From positions 310,001-374,000 of the forward strand of contig NZ_LNRU01000006.1 of assembly GCF_001468225.1 (NCBI RefSeq): 64,000 nucleotides of DNA. Direction: 5' to 3'. The stretch is from Sphingopyxis sp. H053 (GTDB lineage: Bacteria > Pseudomonadota > Alphaproteobacteria > Sphingomonadales > Sphingomonadaceae). Made by a program: the position numbers and the translations under genes. Positions 8,531-17,514 of this stretch are shown piece after piece; within the stretch, counting starts at the first letter, position 1, and every line of letters begins with the position of its first letter. Below the pieces are notes generated by a model, which saw only the letters and a list, made by a program, of their open reading frames with translations, had not been told where the DNA came from and did not search any database.

Positions 8531-10477
8531 TTATTCGGAGACCGGCGCGGTGCCGGTCAGCTCGGCGCGCAGCTGGTTCACGAGATCCTTGTTGATCGTC
8601 ACGCCGACGCGGCGCTTGGCTTCGGCGGCGAGCTGCTCGATCAGCTCGTTGCCGAAGGCGGGTGCGAGCGGCTGCGCGATCGCGGCGACGCGTGCGGGTT
8701 CGATCGACTTCGGATCGGGCCGCTGAACGTCATTGAGCGCGATCACCATCCAGCCGCGGTTGCCGGGGATTTCGAGCGTCTTGACGCTGTTCTTCGCCAT
8801 CGAGAAGAGCAGCGCGAGCTCGGGCGGAACGGGCTTGCCGCCAGCACCGAGTTCGGCACGGCGACCACCGATCGTCTGGACATTGCCGATGTTGGGGCCG
8901 GCGGCGGCGACGGCTTCGTTCAGGCTCTTGCCGGCTTCGACTGCCTTGACGATCGCGCGCGCCTTGCCGCGGGCAACCTTCTGCCCCTCGGCAAAACGCC
9001 ATTCGCTGAGCAGGTCGGCGCGGATCTGCGCGAACGGCGGCGGCGCGGCGGCGGTGATCGACTTCACCGCATAGACCGCGAATTTCTCGTTCTCGACGAG
9101 CGTCGCGATATGGCCTTCACCTTCGCCGGCGGCCTGGAAAGCCTGCGCGACGAGCGGCGCCAGTTCGGGCGCGGGGACGAAAGCGGGCTGGGCGGGGGCG
9201 CGGCCGCTGGGCAGGATCGCGGGCGTTTCGACCAGCTGGAGTTTGCGGTCGGCGGCGATTTCCTCGACCGACGCGCCGCCGTTCACGGCATCCTGGATCG
9301 CGTTATAATAATCGACGATCGCCTCGTTCGCCTTGTTCTTGGCAAGCTCGGTGCGAATCTCGGCGCTGGCGTCGGCGAGGCTGCGCGCGGGCTTCGCGGT
9401 CACATCCTCGACGCGCGCGACGGTCCAGCCGAGGCCGGTCTGCGTCGGGCCGATCAGGTCGCCGGGCTTGGCGGAGAAGGCAGCCTTGGCCGCCGCGGCG
9501 CTGCTCGTTGCGGCATAGGCCGACTGGGTGAGGTCGCCGGTGGTCGAAGCCGAGAGGCCCGCGGCCTGCGCCGCGGCAGCGAGCGGGGTGCCGCCGCGAA
9601 CCTTGGCGGCCAGCGCGGTCGCCGCCGCCTGATCGGGCACGATCACCTGCGCAAAGCGGCGCGTCTCGCTCGCGGTATATTGCGCGGCATTGTCCTTATA
9701 GACCTTGGCGATTTCGGCGTCGGTGACCGCGGGAACCGGCACCGCGGCGCGATCGAACAGCGCGTACTGGACCACGCGGCGTTCGGGGACGGTGAACTTG
9801 GCCTTGTTCTGCGACAGATATGTCTTCAGCGCGGCGTCGCCGGGATCGGCGGTCGGCGCGAAGGGGCTCGCCGGAATGAAGGTCGCTTGCCCGCGCCGCT
9901 GTTCCATCAAAAGCGCGGCGTAGGGCTGCGCCATGCCCGGCGCGATCCGCGGCATCATGGCGATCGGTGCGGCGAGCTGTTCGATCAGGAGTTGCTGGCG
10001 CAGGTCGCGGCGAAGCTGGGTTTCGGTGAGGCCGTTCTGGCGCAGGAAATTCTCGAAGACCTTCTGGTCGAACTTGCCCGACACGCCGGCAAAGGCGGGC
10101 AGATCGGCGATGCGCCCGTCGATCAGCCGCTTGCTGACGCTGAACCCCATGCCGGTTGCGAACTGGTCGAACGCGCTGCCTTCGACGAGTTGATCGAGGA
10201 CCTGGTCGAGCCCGCCGCCTTCGACGAACGCTGCCATCGTCAGGCCCGGCTGGCGCTGGCGCGCCTGGTCATAAGCCTGACGCGCCCGGTCGCGCAGTTC
10301 GCCGACGCCGATCTGTTCGCTGCCGACCTTGGCGACGTTGGCGCCGCCGAGCCCGCCGAAACTCGAATTGCCCGTCACATCGCCCAGCGCGAAGGCGAGG
10401 CCGACGAGGACGACGAAGCCGAGGGCAAGGAATTTGCCGATCGTCGAGGCAAACATGGCGCGGATAGCGGTAATCAT
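8531..10477 (-). CDS. ppiD: PpiD-like membrane-anchored peptidyl-prolyl isomerase (SurA N-terminal family)
   Basis: 648 residues with one N-terminal membrane segment (about 12-32, LALGFVVLVGLAFALG) and a long periplasmic part. The SurA-type N-terminal chaperone domain spans about 35-190. A parvulin-type rotamase region follows (about 255-365), then a second degenerate one. PpiD is a periplasmic folding helper anchored near the Sec translocon. It is the first gene of the leftward ppiD-trpE run; upstream it diverges from tpiA over 182 bases, where the promoter must lie. It could equally be called a SurA/PpiD-family foldase; enzymatic activity is not certain. Confidence 0.88.
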   Translation of the reverse strand: MITAIRAMFASTIGKFLALGFVVLVGLAFALGDVTGNSSFGGLGGANVAKVGSEQIGVGELRDRARQAYDQARQRQPGLTMAAFVEGGGLDQVLDQLVEGSAFDQFATGMGFSVSKRLIDGRIADLPAFAGVSGKFDQKVFENFLRQNGLTETQLRRDLRQQLLIEQLAAPIAMMPRIAPGMAQPYAALLMEQRRGQATFIPASPFAPTADPGDAALKTYLSQNKAKFTVPERRVVQYALFDRAAVPVPAVTDAEIAKVYKDNAAQYTASETRRFAQVIVPDQAAATALAAKVRGGTPLAAAAQAAGLSASTTGDLTQSAYAATSSAAAAKAAFSAKPGDLIGPTQTGLGWTVARVEDVTAKPARSLADASAEIRTELAKNKANEAIVDYYNAIQDAVNGGASVEEIAADRKLQLVETPAILPSGRAPAQPAFVPAPELAPLVAQAFQAAGEGEGHIATLVENEKFAVYAVKSITAAAPPPFAQIRADLLSEWRFAEGQKVARGKARAIVKAVEAGKSLNEAVAAAGPNIGNVQTIGGRRAELGAGGKPVPPELALLFSMAKNSVKTLEIPGNRGWMVIALNDVQRPDPKSIEPARVAAIAQPLAPAFGNELIEQLAAEAKRRVGVTINKDLVNQLRAELTGTAPVSE

Positions 10478-10659
10478 GGAGCGGGCATTCTTTCCGGCAG
10501 GGCGCAGGTCACGCGCGATTGCGCGCTGCTTTAGGCGGGAGGCGGGGCCGCATCAAGGCCGGAAAGGGGCTTTATCGCCTGTGCGCGACGCGGCTTGCCT
10601 ATCGCGCCTATGCGCCGCTAGGGCGAGGGCAAGGTTCGAATAGAGGGAGACGCAGACAA

Positions 10660-11412
10660 ATGACGCGGCGCAAATATGTGGTCGGCAACTGGAAGATGAA
10701 CGGGCTTTCGGCGGCAATCGGCGAAGCGCAGGCGATCTTCGCCGCGGCGGACGAGCATGCCGTCGTCGATGTAGCGATCTGCCCGCCCTTCACGCTGATC
10801 GGCGCCATGGTCGCCGCTGTGCCGGGCAAGGCGGTCGGCGGACAGGATTGCCACAGTGCTACGTCAGGCGCCTTCACCGGATCGGTCGCGGCGGAGATGC
10901 TCGCCGACATCGGCGCGAGCGTTGTGATCGTCGGGCATAGTGAGCGCCGCGAAGGTTTCGCCGAGAGCGACGACGATGTGCGCGCCAAGGCCGAAGCCGG
11001 CCTTGCCGCCGGCTTGTCGGTCATCCTGTGCGTCGGCGAACCGCGCGAGGTCCGCGAATCGGGCGGCGCGATCGACTATGTCCTCGCGCAGATCGCTGGA
11101 TCGGTGCCGGAAAGCTTCGATCCGCACCGGCTGGCCATCGCTTATGAACCGATCTGGGCGATCGGGACCGGGCTTGTGCCGACGGTCGCCGATGTCGCGG
11201 CGATGCACGGCGCGATCCGCGGCGCGCTCGCGGCGCGGTTCGGCGGTGCGGCGGAGGATATGCGCATATTGTACGGCGGGTCGGTCAATGGCGAGAACGC
11301 CGCCGAATTGCTCGATGCCGGTGATGTCGATGGGGCGCTGGTCGGTGGAGCGAGCCTGACCGCGGCGAAGTTCGTGCCGATCGTCGCGGCGGCGGCGACA
11401 ATCCCGGGTTGA
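10660..11412 (+). CDS. tpiA: Triosephosphate isomerase
   Basis: 250 residues. It has the catalytic Lys12 (NWKMNG), His93 (GHSERRE) and Glu163 (AYEPIWAIGTG), plus the C-terminal YGGSVNGEN phosphate loop. The enzyme interconverts dihydroxyacetone phosphate and glyceraldehyde 3-phosphate. The ATG at 10660 is preceded by a GGGAGA ribosome site about 10 bases upstream; a longer in-frame extension to 10519 is arginine-rich and unlike TIM. A palindromic repeat pair follows nine bases after the stop, before secG. Confidence 0.98.
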   Translation: MTRRKYVVGNWKMNGLSAAIGEAQAIFAAADEHAVVDVAICPPFTLIGAMVAAVPGKAVGGQDCHSATSGAFTGSVAAEMLADIGASVVIVGHSERREGFAESDDDVRAKAEAGLAAGLSVILCVGEPREVRESGGAIDYVLAQIAGSVPESFDPHRLAIAYEPIWAIGTGLVPTVADVAAMHGAIRGALAARFGGAAEDMRILYGGSVNGENAAELLDAGDVDGALVGGASLTAAKFVPIVAAAATIPG

Positions 11413-11420
11413 CCATTATT

Positions 11421-11498
11421 CGTCGCCCCCGCGAAGGCGGGGGCCGCCGGCAACCTTGCTCAAGGTCGATGGCGGCCCCCGCCTTCGCGGGGGCGACG
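11421..11498. repeat. Inverted palindromic repeat pair (REP-like), type C
   Basis: Arms CGTCGCCCCCGCGAAGGCGG... and its reverse complement enclose a short spacer between tpiA and secG. Each arm contains the self-complementary CCCCCGCGAAGGCGGGGG. The G/C-richer stem distinguishes it from the CATTCCC types. Confidence 0.9.
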
Positions 11499-11597
11499 GA
11501 TTATTTCTGAGGCGACGTATGGGTTGAAGCGAAGCCGCTTCGTCTCTATGTGCGCCGCGGGCGCGGTCCGTTTGAGGTCGCGCAAGTTCGGGAAAAT

Positions 11598-12044
11598 ATG
11601 ATGTCCAGTCTCTTCACCTTCATCCTCGTCCTGCAGGCGCTCGTCGCTGCGGTGATGATCGGCGTCATTTTGATGCAGAAGTCGGAAGGTGGCGGTCTGG
11701 GCGTCGGCGGCAGCCCCGCGGGCCTGCTTTCGGCGCGCGGTGCGGCGGATTTCATGACCCGTGCGACGACGGTCCTTGCGACCGCCTTTGTCGCGCTGTC
11801 GATCGTGCTGGCGGCGATGGCCTCGGTTGGTCGCAGCGGCTCGACGATCGACACCTCGCTGTCGAAAACGGCGCAGACGAGCGGCGCGGCTCCGGCTTCG
11901 TCACTGACCGCTCCGGCGCAGCCTGCCCCCGCTGGAACGGCGCCCGCGGTTGCGAGTGACGATCCGCTGGCGGCCGCAGCTGCAGCGGCATCGAGCCAGG
12001 AAGCCGCACCGGCACCGGCGCAGGCACCACCCGCCAAGAAATAA
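11598..12044 (+). CDS. secG: Preprotein translocase subunit SecG
   Basis: 148-149 residues. Two hydrophobic segments (about 4-24 and 55-75) flank the conserved QKSEGGGLGVGGSPAG loop and the SARGAADFMTRATT segment of SecG, a small partner of SecYE in the inner membrane. The tail (about 85-149) is Ala/Pro-rich and low in complexity, as in many alphaproteobacterial SecG proteins. Tandem ATG codons at 11598 and 11601 follow GGGAAAATA; the earlier in-frame GTG at 11550 adds an arginine-rich stretch and was not chosen. pyrG follows after 108 bases. Confidence 0.94.
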   Translation: MMSSLFTFILVLQALVAAVMIGVILMQKSEGGGLGVGGSPAGLLSARGAADFMTRATTVLATAFVALSIVLAAMASVGRSGSTIDTSLSKTAQTSGAAPASSLTAPAQPAPAGTAPAVASDDPLAAAAAAASSQEAAPAPAQAPPAKK

Positions 12045-12152
12045 CCGGCGGCTTCGGCCTCCACCTGTAACCCGCCCGGCGGAAAATATTTCCGCCGGAT
12101 GCGATTCGACGGCTTGCGCCGTCCCCCTCCCGTTGAGTAAGTCTTTCCTCCC

Positions 12153-13784
12153 ATGGCGCGGTTCATTTTTATCACCGGCGGCGTGGTCTCCTCGCTTGGC
12201 AAAGGTTTGATGGCGGCTAGCCTCGCGGCCTTGTTGCAGGCGCGGGGCTATCGCGTCCGTATCCGGAAGTTCGATCCCTATCTGAACGTCGATCCGGGCA
12301 CGATGTCGCCCTATCAGCACGGCGAGGTCTATGTGACCGACGACGGCGCCGAAACCGACCTCGACCTTGGCCATTATGAGCGCTTTACCGGCGTTGCTGC
12401 GCGGCAGAGCGACAATGTCACCTCGGGCCGCATCTATCAGGGCATCATCGCCAAGGAGCGCCGCGGCGACTATCTGGGCGCGACGGTGCAGGTCGTCCCG
12501 CACGTCACCGACGCGATCAAGGAATTTGCGCGCGCCGAGATCGACGACCTCGATTTCGTGCTGTGCGAGATCGGCGGGACGGTCGGCGATATCGAATCGC
12601 TGCCCTTCATCGAGGCGATCCGCCAGCTCAAGAATGAAGAGGGACGCGAAAACGCGATCTCGGTCCATGTCACGCTGGTGCCTTACATCGCGGCCGCGGG
12701 CGAACTGAAAACCAAGCCGACGCAGCACAGCGTGCGCGAACTCGCGTCGCTCGGCGTCCAGCCCGACATCCTGCTCTGTCGCTGCGAAAAGCCGCTGCCC
12801 GAGAGCGAACGCGCGAAAATCGCGCTCTTCTGCAACGTCCGCAAGGAAGCGGTGATCCCGGCGCTCGACGCCGACAGCATCTATTCGGTCCCGGTCCAGT
12901 ACCATGGCGAAGGGCTGGACACTGAGGTTTTGCGCGCGTTCGGCATCCACGACGCGCCCGCGCCCGATCTGTCGCGCTGGTACGACATCATGGACCGCAA
13001 GCAGCACCCCGAAGGCGAAGTCACGATCGGCGTCGTCGGCAAATATGTGTCGCTGCCCGACGCGTATAAGTCGCTCAACGAAGCACTGGTCCACGGTGGC
13101 ATGGCGCACCGCGTCAAGGTCAACATCCGCTGGCTCGACGCCGAAATGTTCGAGCGCGACGAGGATCTCGCCGCCAATCTCGAACCGATGCACGGCATTC
13201 TCGTCCCGGGCGGCTTCGGCGAACGCGGGTCCGAAGGCAAGATTTCGAGCGTCCGCTTCGCGCGCGAACGCAATGTGCCCTTCTTCGGCATCTGCCTCGG
13301 CATGCAGATGGCGTGCATCGAGGGCGCGCGAAACACGAGCGGCATCGCCGACGCGTCGAGCACCGAATTCGGCCCGACCGACGAGCCCGTCGTCGGGATG
13401 ATCACCGAATGGATGAGCGACGAAGGCTTGCAGAAGCGCGGCGCCGACACCGATCTGGGCGGCACGATGCGGCTGGGCGCCTATGAGGCGAAACTGTCGC
13501 CGAACAGCCATGTCGCGAGCGTCTATGGCGCGAACGACATCAGCGAGCGCCATCGCCACCGCTACGAGGTCAATAACGCCTATCGCGAAAGCCTGGAGAA
13601 GGGCGGTCTCGTCTTTTCGGGCATGTCGCCCGACGGCATGCTGCCGGAAATCGTTGAGCGCCCGGACCATCCGTGGTTTATCGGGGTGCAGTTCCATCCG
13701 GAACTCAAGTCGAAGCCGTTCGATCCGCATCCCTTGTTCGCGGGTTTCATCGAAGCGGCGGTGAAGCAGAGCCGGCTGGTCTAG
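12153..13784 (+). CDS. pyrG: CTP synthase
   Basis: 543 residues, full length. The N-terminal synthetase domain starts [19 protein letters not shown] with the nucleotide-binding [10 protein letters not shown], and has the [15 protein letters not shown] segment. The C-terminal glutamine amidotransferase domain carries Cys381 (GICLGMQ) and the FHPELKS His/Glu pair. It makes CTP from UTP, ATP and glutamine. The gene is followed after 25 bases by a Crp/Fnr-type regulator in the same direction. Confidence 0.98.
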   Translation: MARFIFITGGVVSSLGKGLMAASLAALLQARGYRVRIRKFDPYLNVDPGTMSPYQHGEVYVTDDGAETDLDLGHYERFTGVAARQSDNVTSGRIYQGIIAKERRGDYLGATVQVVPHVTDAIKEFARAEIDDLDFVLCEIGGTVGDIESLPFIEAIRQLKNEEGRENAISVHVTLVPYIAAAGELKTKPTQHSVRELASLGVQPDILLCRCEKPLPESERAKIALFCNVRKEAVIPALDADSIYSVPVQYHGEGLDTEVLRAFGIHDAPAPDLSRWYDIMDRKQHPEGEVTIGVVGKYVSLPDAYKSLNEALVHGGMAHRVKVNIRWLDAEMFERDEDLAANLEPMHGILVPGGFGERGSEGKISSVRFARERNVPFFGICLGMQMACIEGARNTSGIADASSTEFGPTDEPVVGMITEWMSDEGLQKRGADTDLGGTMRLGAYEAKLSPNSHVASVYGANDISERHRHRYEVNNAYRESLEKGGLVFSGMSPDGMLPEIVERPDHPWFIGVQFHPELKSKPFDPHPLFAGFIEAAVKQSRLV

Positions 13785-13809
13785 CGCCGGGAAAAAGGGG
13801 TGTAGGGGC

Positions 13810-14493
13810 ATGGATCACGCGAGACTCGCCGAGTTGCAGGGCCCCGACAGCATCTTTTCCGGGCTCTCGGTCGAAGATTGGGCCGAAATCGCCAGCCGCG
13901 CGGTGCAGGTCAATTTCGTCAAGGGCAAGGAATTGCTCGTCCAGGGCGACCCGGGCGACATGATGCTGATCCTGACCGAAGGCACCGCGCGTGTGTCGAT
14001 GCTGACCTCGGGCGGGCGCGAAATCGTGCTCGCCTATGCCGAACCCGGCGCGATATTGGGCGAGATCGCGCTGCTCGACGGCGGCGAGCGCACCGCATCG
14101 GTGACCGCGACGAGCGCCGGGAGCGCGCTCCAGCTTGGCCGCAATGCGCTCAAGGATTTCGCCGCGAGCCATCCCGAATTCGCCTGGTCGCTGATGCAGC
14201 AGCTCGCACGGCGGTTGCGCACCGCCGATCAGACGATCGAAAGCGACCGGGCTTACGCGTCGGGACCGCGGCTTGCGCGTTACCTCAAGCGCCTGATTCG
14301 CAAGGATGTCGAGGCATCGCAGCGTGTCGAACTCAGCCAGACCGAACTCGGCAATTTTGCCGGGATGAGCCGCGAGCATATCAACCGCCAGCTCAAGAGC
14401 TGGGAGGAATCGGGTGTGATTTCGCTCGAGCAGGGGCGCGTGCGCGTGCTCGATGCCGATATGCTGGAGGATATCAGCGAGAGCGAGGGGTAA
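13810..14493 (+). CDS. Crp/Fnr-family transcriptional regulator
   Basis: 227 residues. Residues about 15-135 form a cyclic-nucleotide-binding-type beta barrel (GDPGDMMLILTEG, PGAILGEIALLDGGERTASVTA). The last 75 residues hold the Crp winged helix-turn-helix (SQTELGNFAGMSREHINRQLKSW). The GEIALLDGGERTAS segment is close to the cAMP phosphate-binding cassette of CRP, so cyclic nucleotide binding is plausible. No Fnr-type cysteine cluster is present, so oxygen sensing through an iron-sulfur cluster is unlikely. Its targets cannot be read from the sequence; it may be cotranscribed with pyrG. Confidence 0.9.
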   Translation: MDHARLAELQGPDSIFSGLSVEDWAEIASRAVQVNFVKGKELLVQGDPGDMMLILTEGTARVSMLTSGGREIVLAYAEPGAILGEIALLDGGERTASVTATSAGSALQLGRNALKDFAASHPEFAWSLMQQLARRLRTADQTIESDRAYASGPRLARYLKRLIRKDVEASQRVELSQTELGNFAGMSREHINRQLKSWEESGVISLEQGRVRVLDADMLEDISESEG

Positions 14494-14501
14494 CAAACGC
14501 T

Positions 14502-14573
14502 CGTCATTCCCGCGAAAGCGGGAACCTAGCGAGCCAGCGTCACAACTGGGTTCCCGCTTTCGCGGGAATGACG
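14502..14573. repeat. Inverted palindromic repeat pair (REP-like), type B
   Basis: Arms CGTCATTCCCGCGAAAGCGG... face each other over a spacer, eight bases after the Crp/Fnr stop. Type B differs from type A by GAAAGC in place of GAAGGC. The same type recurs at 48356-48425 and 63461-63532. Confidence 0.9.
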
Positions 14574-14611
14574 AATGTTGGAGCTCGTTATGATCGGCCC
14601 GGAATCACAAC

Positions 14612-14770
14612 GCCCGGGCCTCGCTTTGCGAAACCCGGGCGCCTGTGACGAACACTCGCCATCCCCCTTTGTTGCAGGCCTGGCGAAAGGCCTGCACTCC
14701 CTGGAGCCGGGCCTTTGGGCCGCGTTGAACCAGAAGCAGCGTGGGTAGGTCCGCGGGGGGGCTTTGTCAC
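14612..14770. other. Strongly structured intergenic segment, candidate RNA or leader
   Basis: The gap 14494-14944 holds no convincing protein gene. After the repeat pair it contains: (1) a two-part stem at 14612-14640 (GCCCGGG with CCCGGGC outside, TCGC with GCGA inside); (2) an 8-bp stem GCAGGCCT/AGGCCTGC with loop GGCGAA at 14674-14695; (3) long-range pairs GTGAC 14645-14649 with GTCAC 14766-14770, and CCCCC 14663-14667 with the G-run at 14755-14761. This nested order looks like one folded RNA of about 130-160 nt. I could not match it to 4.5S, 6S, tmRNA or RNase P RNA. The strand is unknown. The rest of the gap (14771-14944) shows nothing clear; it includes the region just before lolC. Confidence 0.4.
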
Positions 14771-14944
14771 TCTCTGACGGGCAGTTGGTCCTGCTTTTGC
14801 CGGGCGCTGTGACCTATCGGCAACACATTCAGCAAATCATTTGCGGTTTGACGCCATGCCGGCGACCATTGCCAGCGGTGGCAGGGCTGCCTAAAGCGGC
14901 GCTATGCGTGTCATTCCTCATGCGCCGCAAAGGCACATCGCTCC

Positions 14945-16195
14945 ATGATCCTGCGTCCGTACGAACGCACCATCTTCAAACGCTATATGCTTCCGCAGCG
15001 CGGCGAAGGGTTCATCTTCGTCGCGGCGGCGTTCAGCTTCACAGCCGTCATGCTCGGCGTCGCAGCGCTGGTGATCGTGATGAGCGTGATGAACGGGGTG
15101 CGCAGCGACCTGTTCGACAAGATCGTCGGCCTCAACGGCCATGCGGTCGTGCAGGGCTTTGGCGGGCGGCTCGACGACTGGCAGGATGTGCTGAAACAGG
15201 CGAAGGCGACGCCGGGCGTCGTTTCGGCGACGCCGCTGATCGAGCAGCCCCTGCTCGGAAGCTTCAGCGGGCGCGTCGAAGGGATATTGGTGCGCGGCAT
15301 GCTGGTGCCCGACATCCGCAACAACGAAACACTGAATGGTAAGGTGCTGCAAGGCAGTCTCGATACGCTGACCCCCGGTACGGGCAATATCGCAATCGGC
15401 AGCGAACTGGCGCGCAATCTCGGCGCGACTGTCGGGTCGAACCTGACGATCATCAACCCGCAGGGGCGCTCGACCCCTTTCGGCACCGTGCCACGCGAGA
15501 TCAGCTATCGGATCACCGCGATTTTCGAGATCGGCGTCTATGATTTCGACAAGGCCTATGTCGTCATGCCGATGGAGGATGCCCAATTGCTTCTGCTGAC
15601 CGGCGACCAGGTCGGCATGATCGAGGTGAAGACCAGCGATCCCGACAAGGTCGGCGAAATATTGCGGCCGCTCGCCGAAAAGGTCGCGGCGCAGGCGGTC
15701 GTGTCCGACTGGCGTTCGATGAACGCGAGCCTGTTCGAGGCGCTGTCGATCGAGCGCGTCGCGATGTTCGTGATCCTGTCGCTGATCATCCTCGTCGCCG
15801 CATTCAACATCGTCTCGTCGCTGATCATGCTCGTGCGCGCAAAGACGCGTGACATGGCGATATTGCGCACGATGGGCGCGCCGCGCGACGCGGTGATGCG
15901 TATCTTCATGGCGATAGGGCTTTCGATCGGTGTTGCGGGAACGATCGCCGGGATGATCGTCGGTTTCTCGCTGCTCTATTTCCGCCAGGGCGTGCTGCGC
16001 GGGGTCGAGTTCCTGACCGGCCAGCCCCTGTGGGATCCGTCGATCCGCTTCCTTACCGAACTGCCGTCGAAGCCCGATCCGTTCGAGATTACAGCGATCG
16101 TCATCATGGTGATCGTCTTCAGCTTCCTCGCGACGCTGTATCCTGCATATAAAGCCGCCAATACCGACCCCGTGCAGGTGCTGCGTTATGAGTGA
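14945..16195 (+). CDS. lolC: Lipoprotein-releasing ABC transporter permease LolC/E
   Basis: 416 residues. One membrane segment lies near the N-terminus (about 25-47), a periplasmic MacB-type domain spans about 50-265, and three C-terminal segments form an FtsX-type permease domain. The N-terminal [21 protein letters not shown] and the [15 protein letters not shown] motif are typical of LolC/LolE. The complex frees lipoproteins from the inner membrane for transport to the outer membrane. Only one permease gene is present, as in alphaproteobacteria where a single LolF-like protein works as a dimer, so LolF would be an equally good name. It overlaps lolD by eight bases. Confidence 0.93.
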   Translation: MILRPYERTIFKRYMLPQRGEGFIFVAAAFSFTAVMLGVAALVIVMSVMNGVRSDLFDKIVGLNGHAVVQGFGGRLDDWQDVLKQAKATPGVVSATPLIEQPLLGSFSGRVEGILVRGMLVPDIRNNETLNGKVLQGSLDTLTPGTGNIAIGSELARNLGATVGSNLTIINPQGRSTPFGTVPREISYRITAIFEIGVYDFDKAYVVMPMEDAQLLLLTGDQVGMIEVKTSDPDKVGEILRPLAEKVAAQAVVSDWRSMNASLFEALSIERVAMFVILSLIILVAAFNIVSSLIMLVRAKTRDMAILRTMGAPRDAVMRIFMAIGLSIGVAGTIAGMIVGFSLLYFRQGVLRGVEFLTGQPLWDPSIRFLTELPSKPDPFEITAIVIMVIVFSFLATLYPAYKAANTDPVQVLRYE

Positions 16196-16865
16196 CAAGG
16201 TTCTGGAGCTTCACGCACTGAAGCGCAGCTTCACGCAGGGCGACGTCACCATCGACGTGCTGCGCGGGGTCGATGCCCATCTGAAACGCGGCGAAATCGT
16301 CGCGCTGCTCGGGCCGTCGGGATCGGGCAAGTCAACGATGCTGCAGGCCGTGGGCCTGCTCGAAGGCGGGTTCGACGGGACGATCAGCATCGATGGCCAT
16401 GACGTGACGCGATACGATCAGGGAGAGCGAACGAAGACGCGGCGCGAGAAGATCGGCTTCGTCTATCAATTTCACCATTTGCTCCCCGATTTCAACGCGA
16501 TCGAGAATGTGATCCTGCCGCAGCTGATCCGCGGCGCGGGACAGGCCGAGGCCGAAGAACGCGCGGCGGACCTGCTCGGGCGACTGGGATTGGCCGAGCG
16601 GCTGCATCACAAGCCGAGCAAGCTGTCGGGCGGCGAGCAGCAGCGCGTCGCGGTGGCGCGCGCGCTGGCCAACCGGCCTCTGCTCGTGCTCGCCGACGAG
16701 CCGACGGGCAATCTCGACGAAGCGACGGCCGATCGAGTGTTCGACCAGTTCGTCAAGCTCGTGCGCGACCATGGCTCGGCGGCGCTGGTCGCGACGCACA
16801 ACGAGCGGCTCGCGGCGCGGATGGACCGCGTGCTGCGCTTGCACGATGGGCGGATCGAGGCGTAG
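16188..16865 (+). CDS. lolD: Lipoprotein-releasing ABC transporter ATP-binding protein LolD
   Basis: 225 residues. It has a complete ABC ATPase: Walker [10 protein letters not shown] (about 44-52), Q-loop [14 protein letters not shown], signature [15 protein letters not shown], Walker [12 protein letters not shown] and H-loop THNERLA. The FHHLLPDF segment is typical of LolD. It starts inside the lolC end (eight-base overlap), so the two subunits are translationally coupled. A pair of inverted repeats of the second family follows 29 bases downstream. Confidence 0.96.
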   Translation: MSDKVLELHALKRSFTQGDVTIDVLRGVDAHLKRGEIVALLGPSGSGKSTMLQAVGLLEGGFDGTISIDGHDVTRYDQGERTKTRREKIGFVYQFHHLLPDFNAIENVILPQLIRGAGQAEAEERAADLLGRLGLAERLHHKPSKLSGGEQQRVAVARALANRPLLVLADEPTGNLDEATADRVFDQFVKLVRDHGSAALVATHNERLAARMDRVLRLHDGRIEA

Positions 16866-16894
16866 GCTCGTCAGAGCTATTACAGACCCAGTTT

Positions 16895-16976
16895 CCGTTC
16901 GCATCGAGCGAAGTCGAGATGCCCATCGATCAAGCGCCAAGCTGAGGGGTGTCTCGACTTCGCTCGACACGAACGG
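16895..16976. repeat. Inverted repeat pair of a second family (TCGACTTCGCTCGA core)
   Basis: Arms start CCGTTCGCATCGAGCGAAGT at 16895 and, read on the minus strand, CCGTTCGTGTCGAGCGAAGT from 16976. They are about 30 bases long, inverted, with the hairpin-forming core TCGAGCGAAGTCGA. This core is unrelated to the CCCGCGAAGGCGGG family used elsewhere in the window. The pair separates lolD from the glutathione peroxidase. Confidence 0.85.
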
Positions 16977-16998
16977 ATTGGTCAGAAGGGGACGGACT

Positions 16999-17475
16999 AT
17001 GGCATTATACGATCTTTCGGCGAAGCTGCCCGGCGGCGGCACGCAATCGCTGGCGGACTATCGCGGCAAGGTGCTGCTGATCGTCAACACCGCGTCGAAA
17101 TGCGGCTTCACCCCGCAATATGAGGGGCTGGAAGAGCTCTACCGCGACTATAAGGACCGCGGGCTCGAGATCCTTGCCTTTCCGTGCAACCAGTTCGGCG
17201 CGCAGGAGCCCGGCGATGCGGCGGAAATCGCGAATTTCTGTTCGCTGACCTATGATGTCAGCTTTCCTTTGATGGCCAAGATTGACGTCAATGGCGACGA
17301 CGCCGATCCGATCTTCAAGCATCTGAAGAAGGAAAAGACCGGTCTCCTCGGCAGCGGGATCAAGTGGAATTTCACCAAATTCCTGGTTGGTCGCGATGGC
17401 AAGACGGTGTCGCGCCACGCGCCGACGACGAAGCCCGAACAATTGCGCAAAGAGATTGAGGAACTGCTGGGTTAA
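16999..17475 (+). CDS. Glutathione peroxidase-family peroxidase
   Basis: 158 residues, the usual bacterial size. The catalytic site is NTASKCGFTPQ with Cys35 (cysteine, not selenocysteine). The other family signatures FPCNQFGAQEPG and WNFTKFLVGRDG are present. It reduces hydroperoxides, and bacterial Cys forms often use thioredoxin rather than glutathione. The ATG at 16999 is the family's N-terminus (MALYDLSAKL); the open frame upstream runs through lolD and the repeat. No signal peptide, so cytosolic. Confidence 0.95.
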   Translation: MALYDLSAKLPGGGTQSLADYRGKVLLIVNTASKCGFTPQYEGLEELYRDYKDRGLEILAFPCNQFGAQEPGDAAEIANFCSLTYDVSFPLMAKIDVNGDDADPIFKHLKKEKTGLLGSGIKWNFTKFLVGRDGKTVSRHAPTTKPEQLRKEIEELLG

Positions 17476-17514
17476 GCCTTGGCAGAATCGGTGCTGTCAC
17501 TGTAGCGTCATTCG

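Noticed and set aside
11901-13811. A 636-codon minus-strand frame across pyrG
   Set aside because: It is antisense to a complete CTP synthase, with no motif and shadow-type composition.
14612-14770. 4.5S (SRP) RNA or 6S RNA
   Set aside because: The SRP core (GGAAGG-AGCA loop) is absent on both strands, and the 6S neighbourhood genes (zapA, 5-formyl-THF cyclo-ligase) are not here. It is kept only as an unnamed candidate.
14764-15342. A 192-codon frame overlapping the start of lolC
   Set aside because: It is mostly inside lolC in another frame; its part in the gap has no ribosome site and no homology-like motifs.
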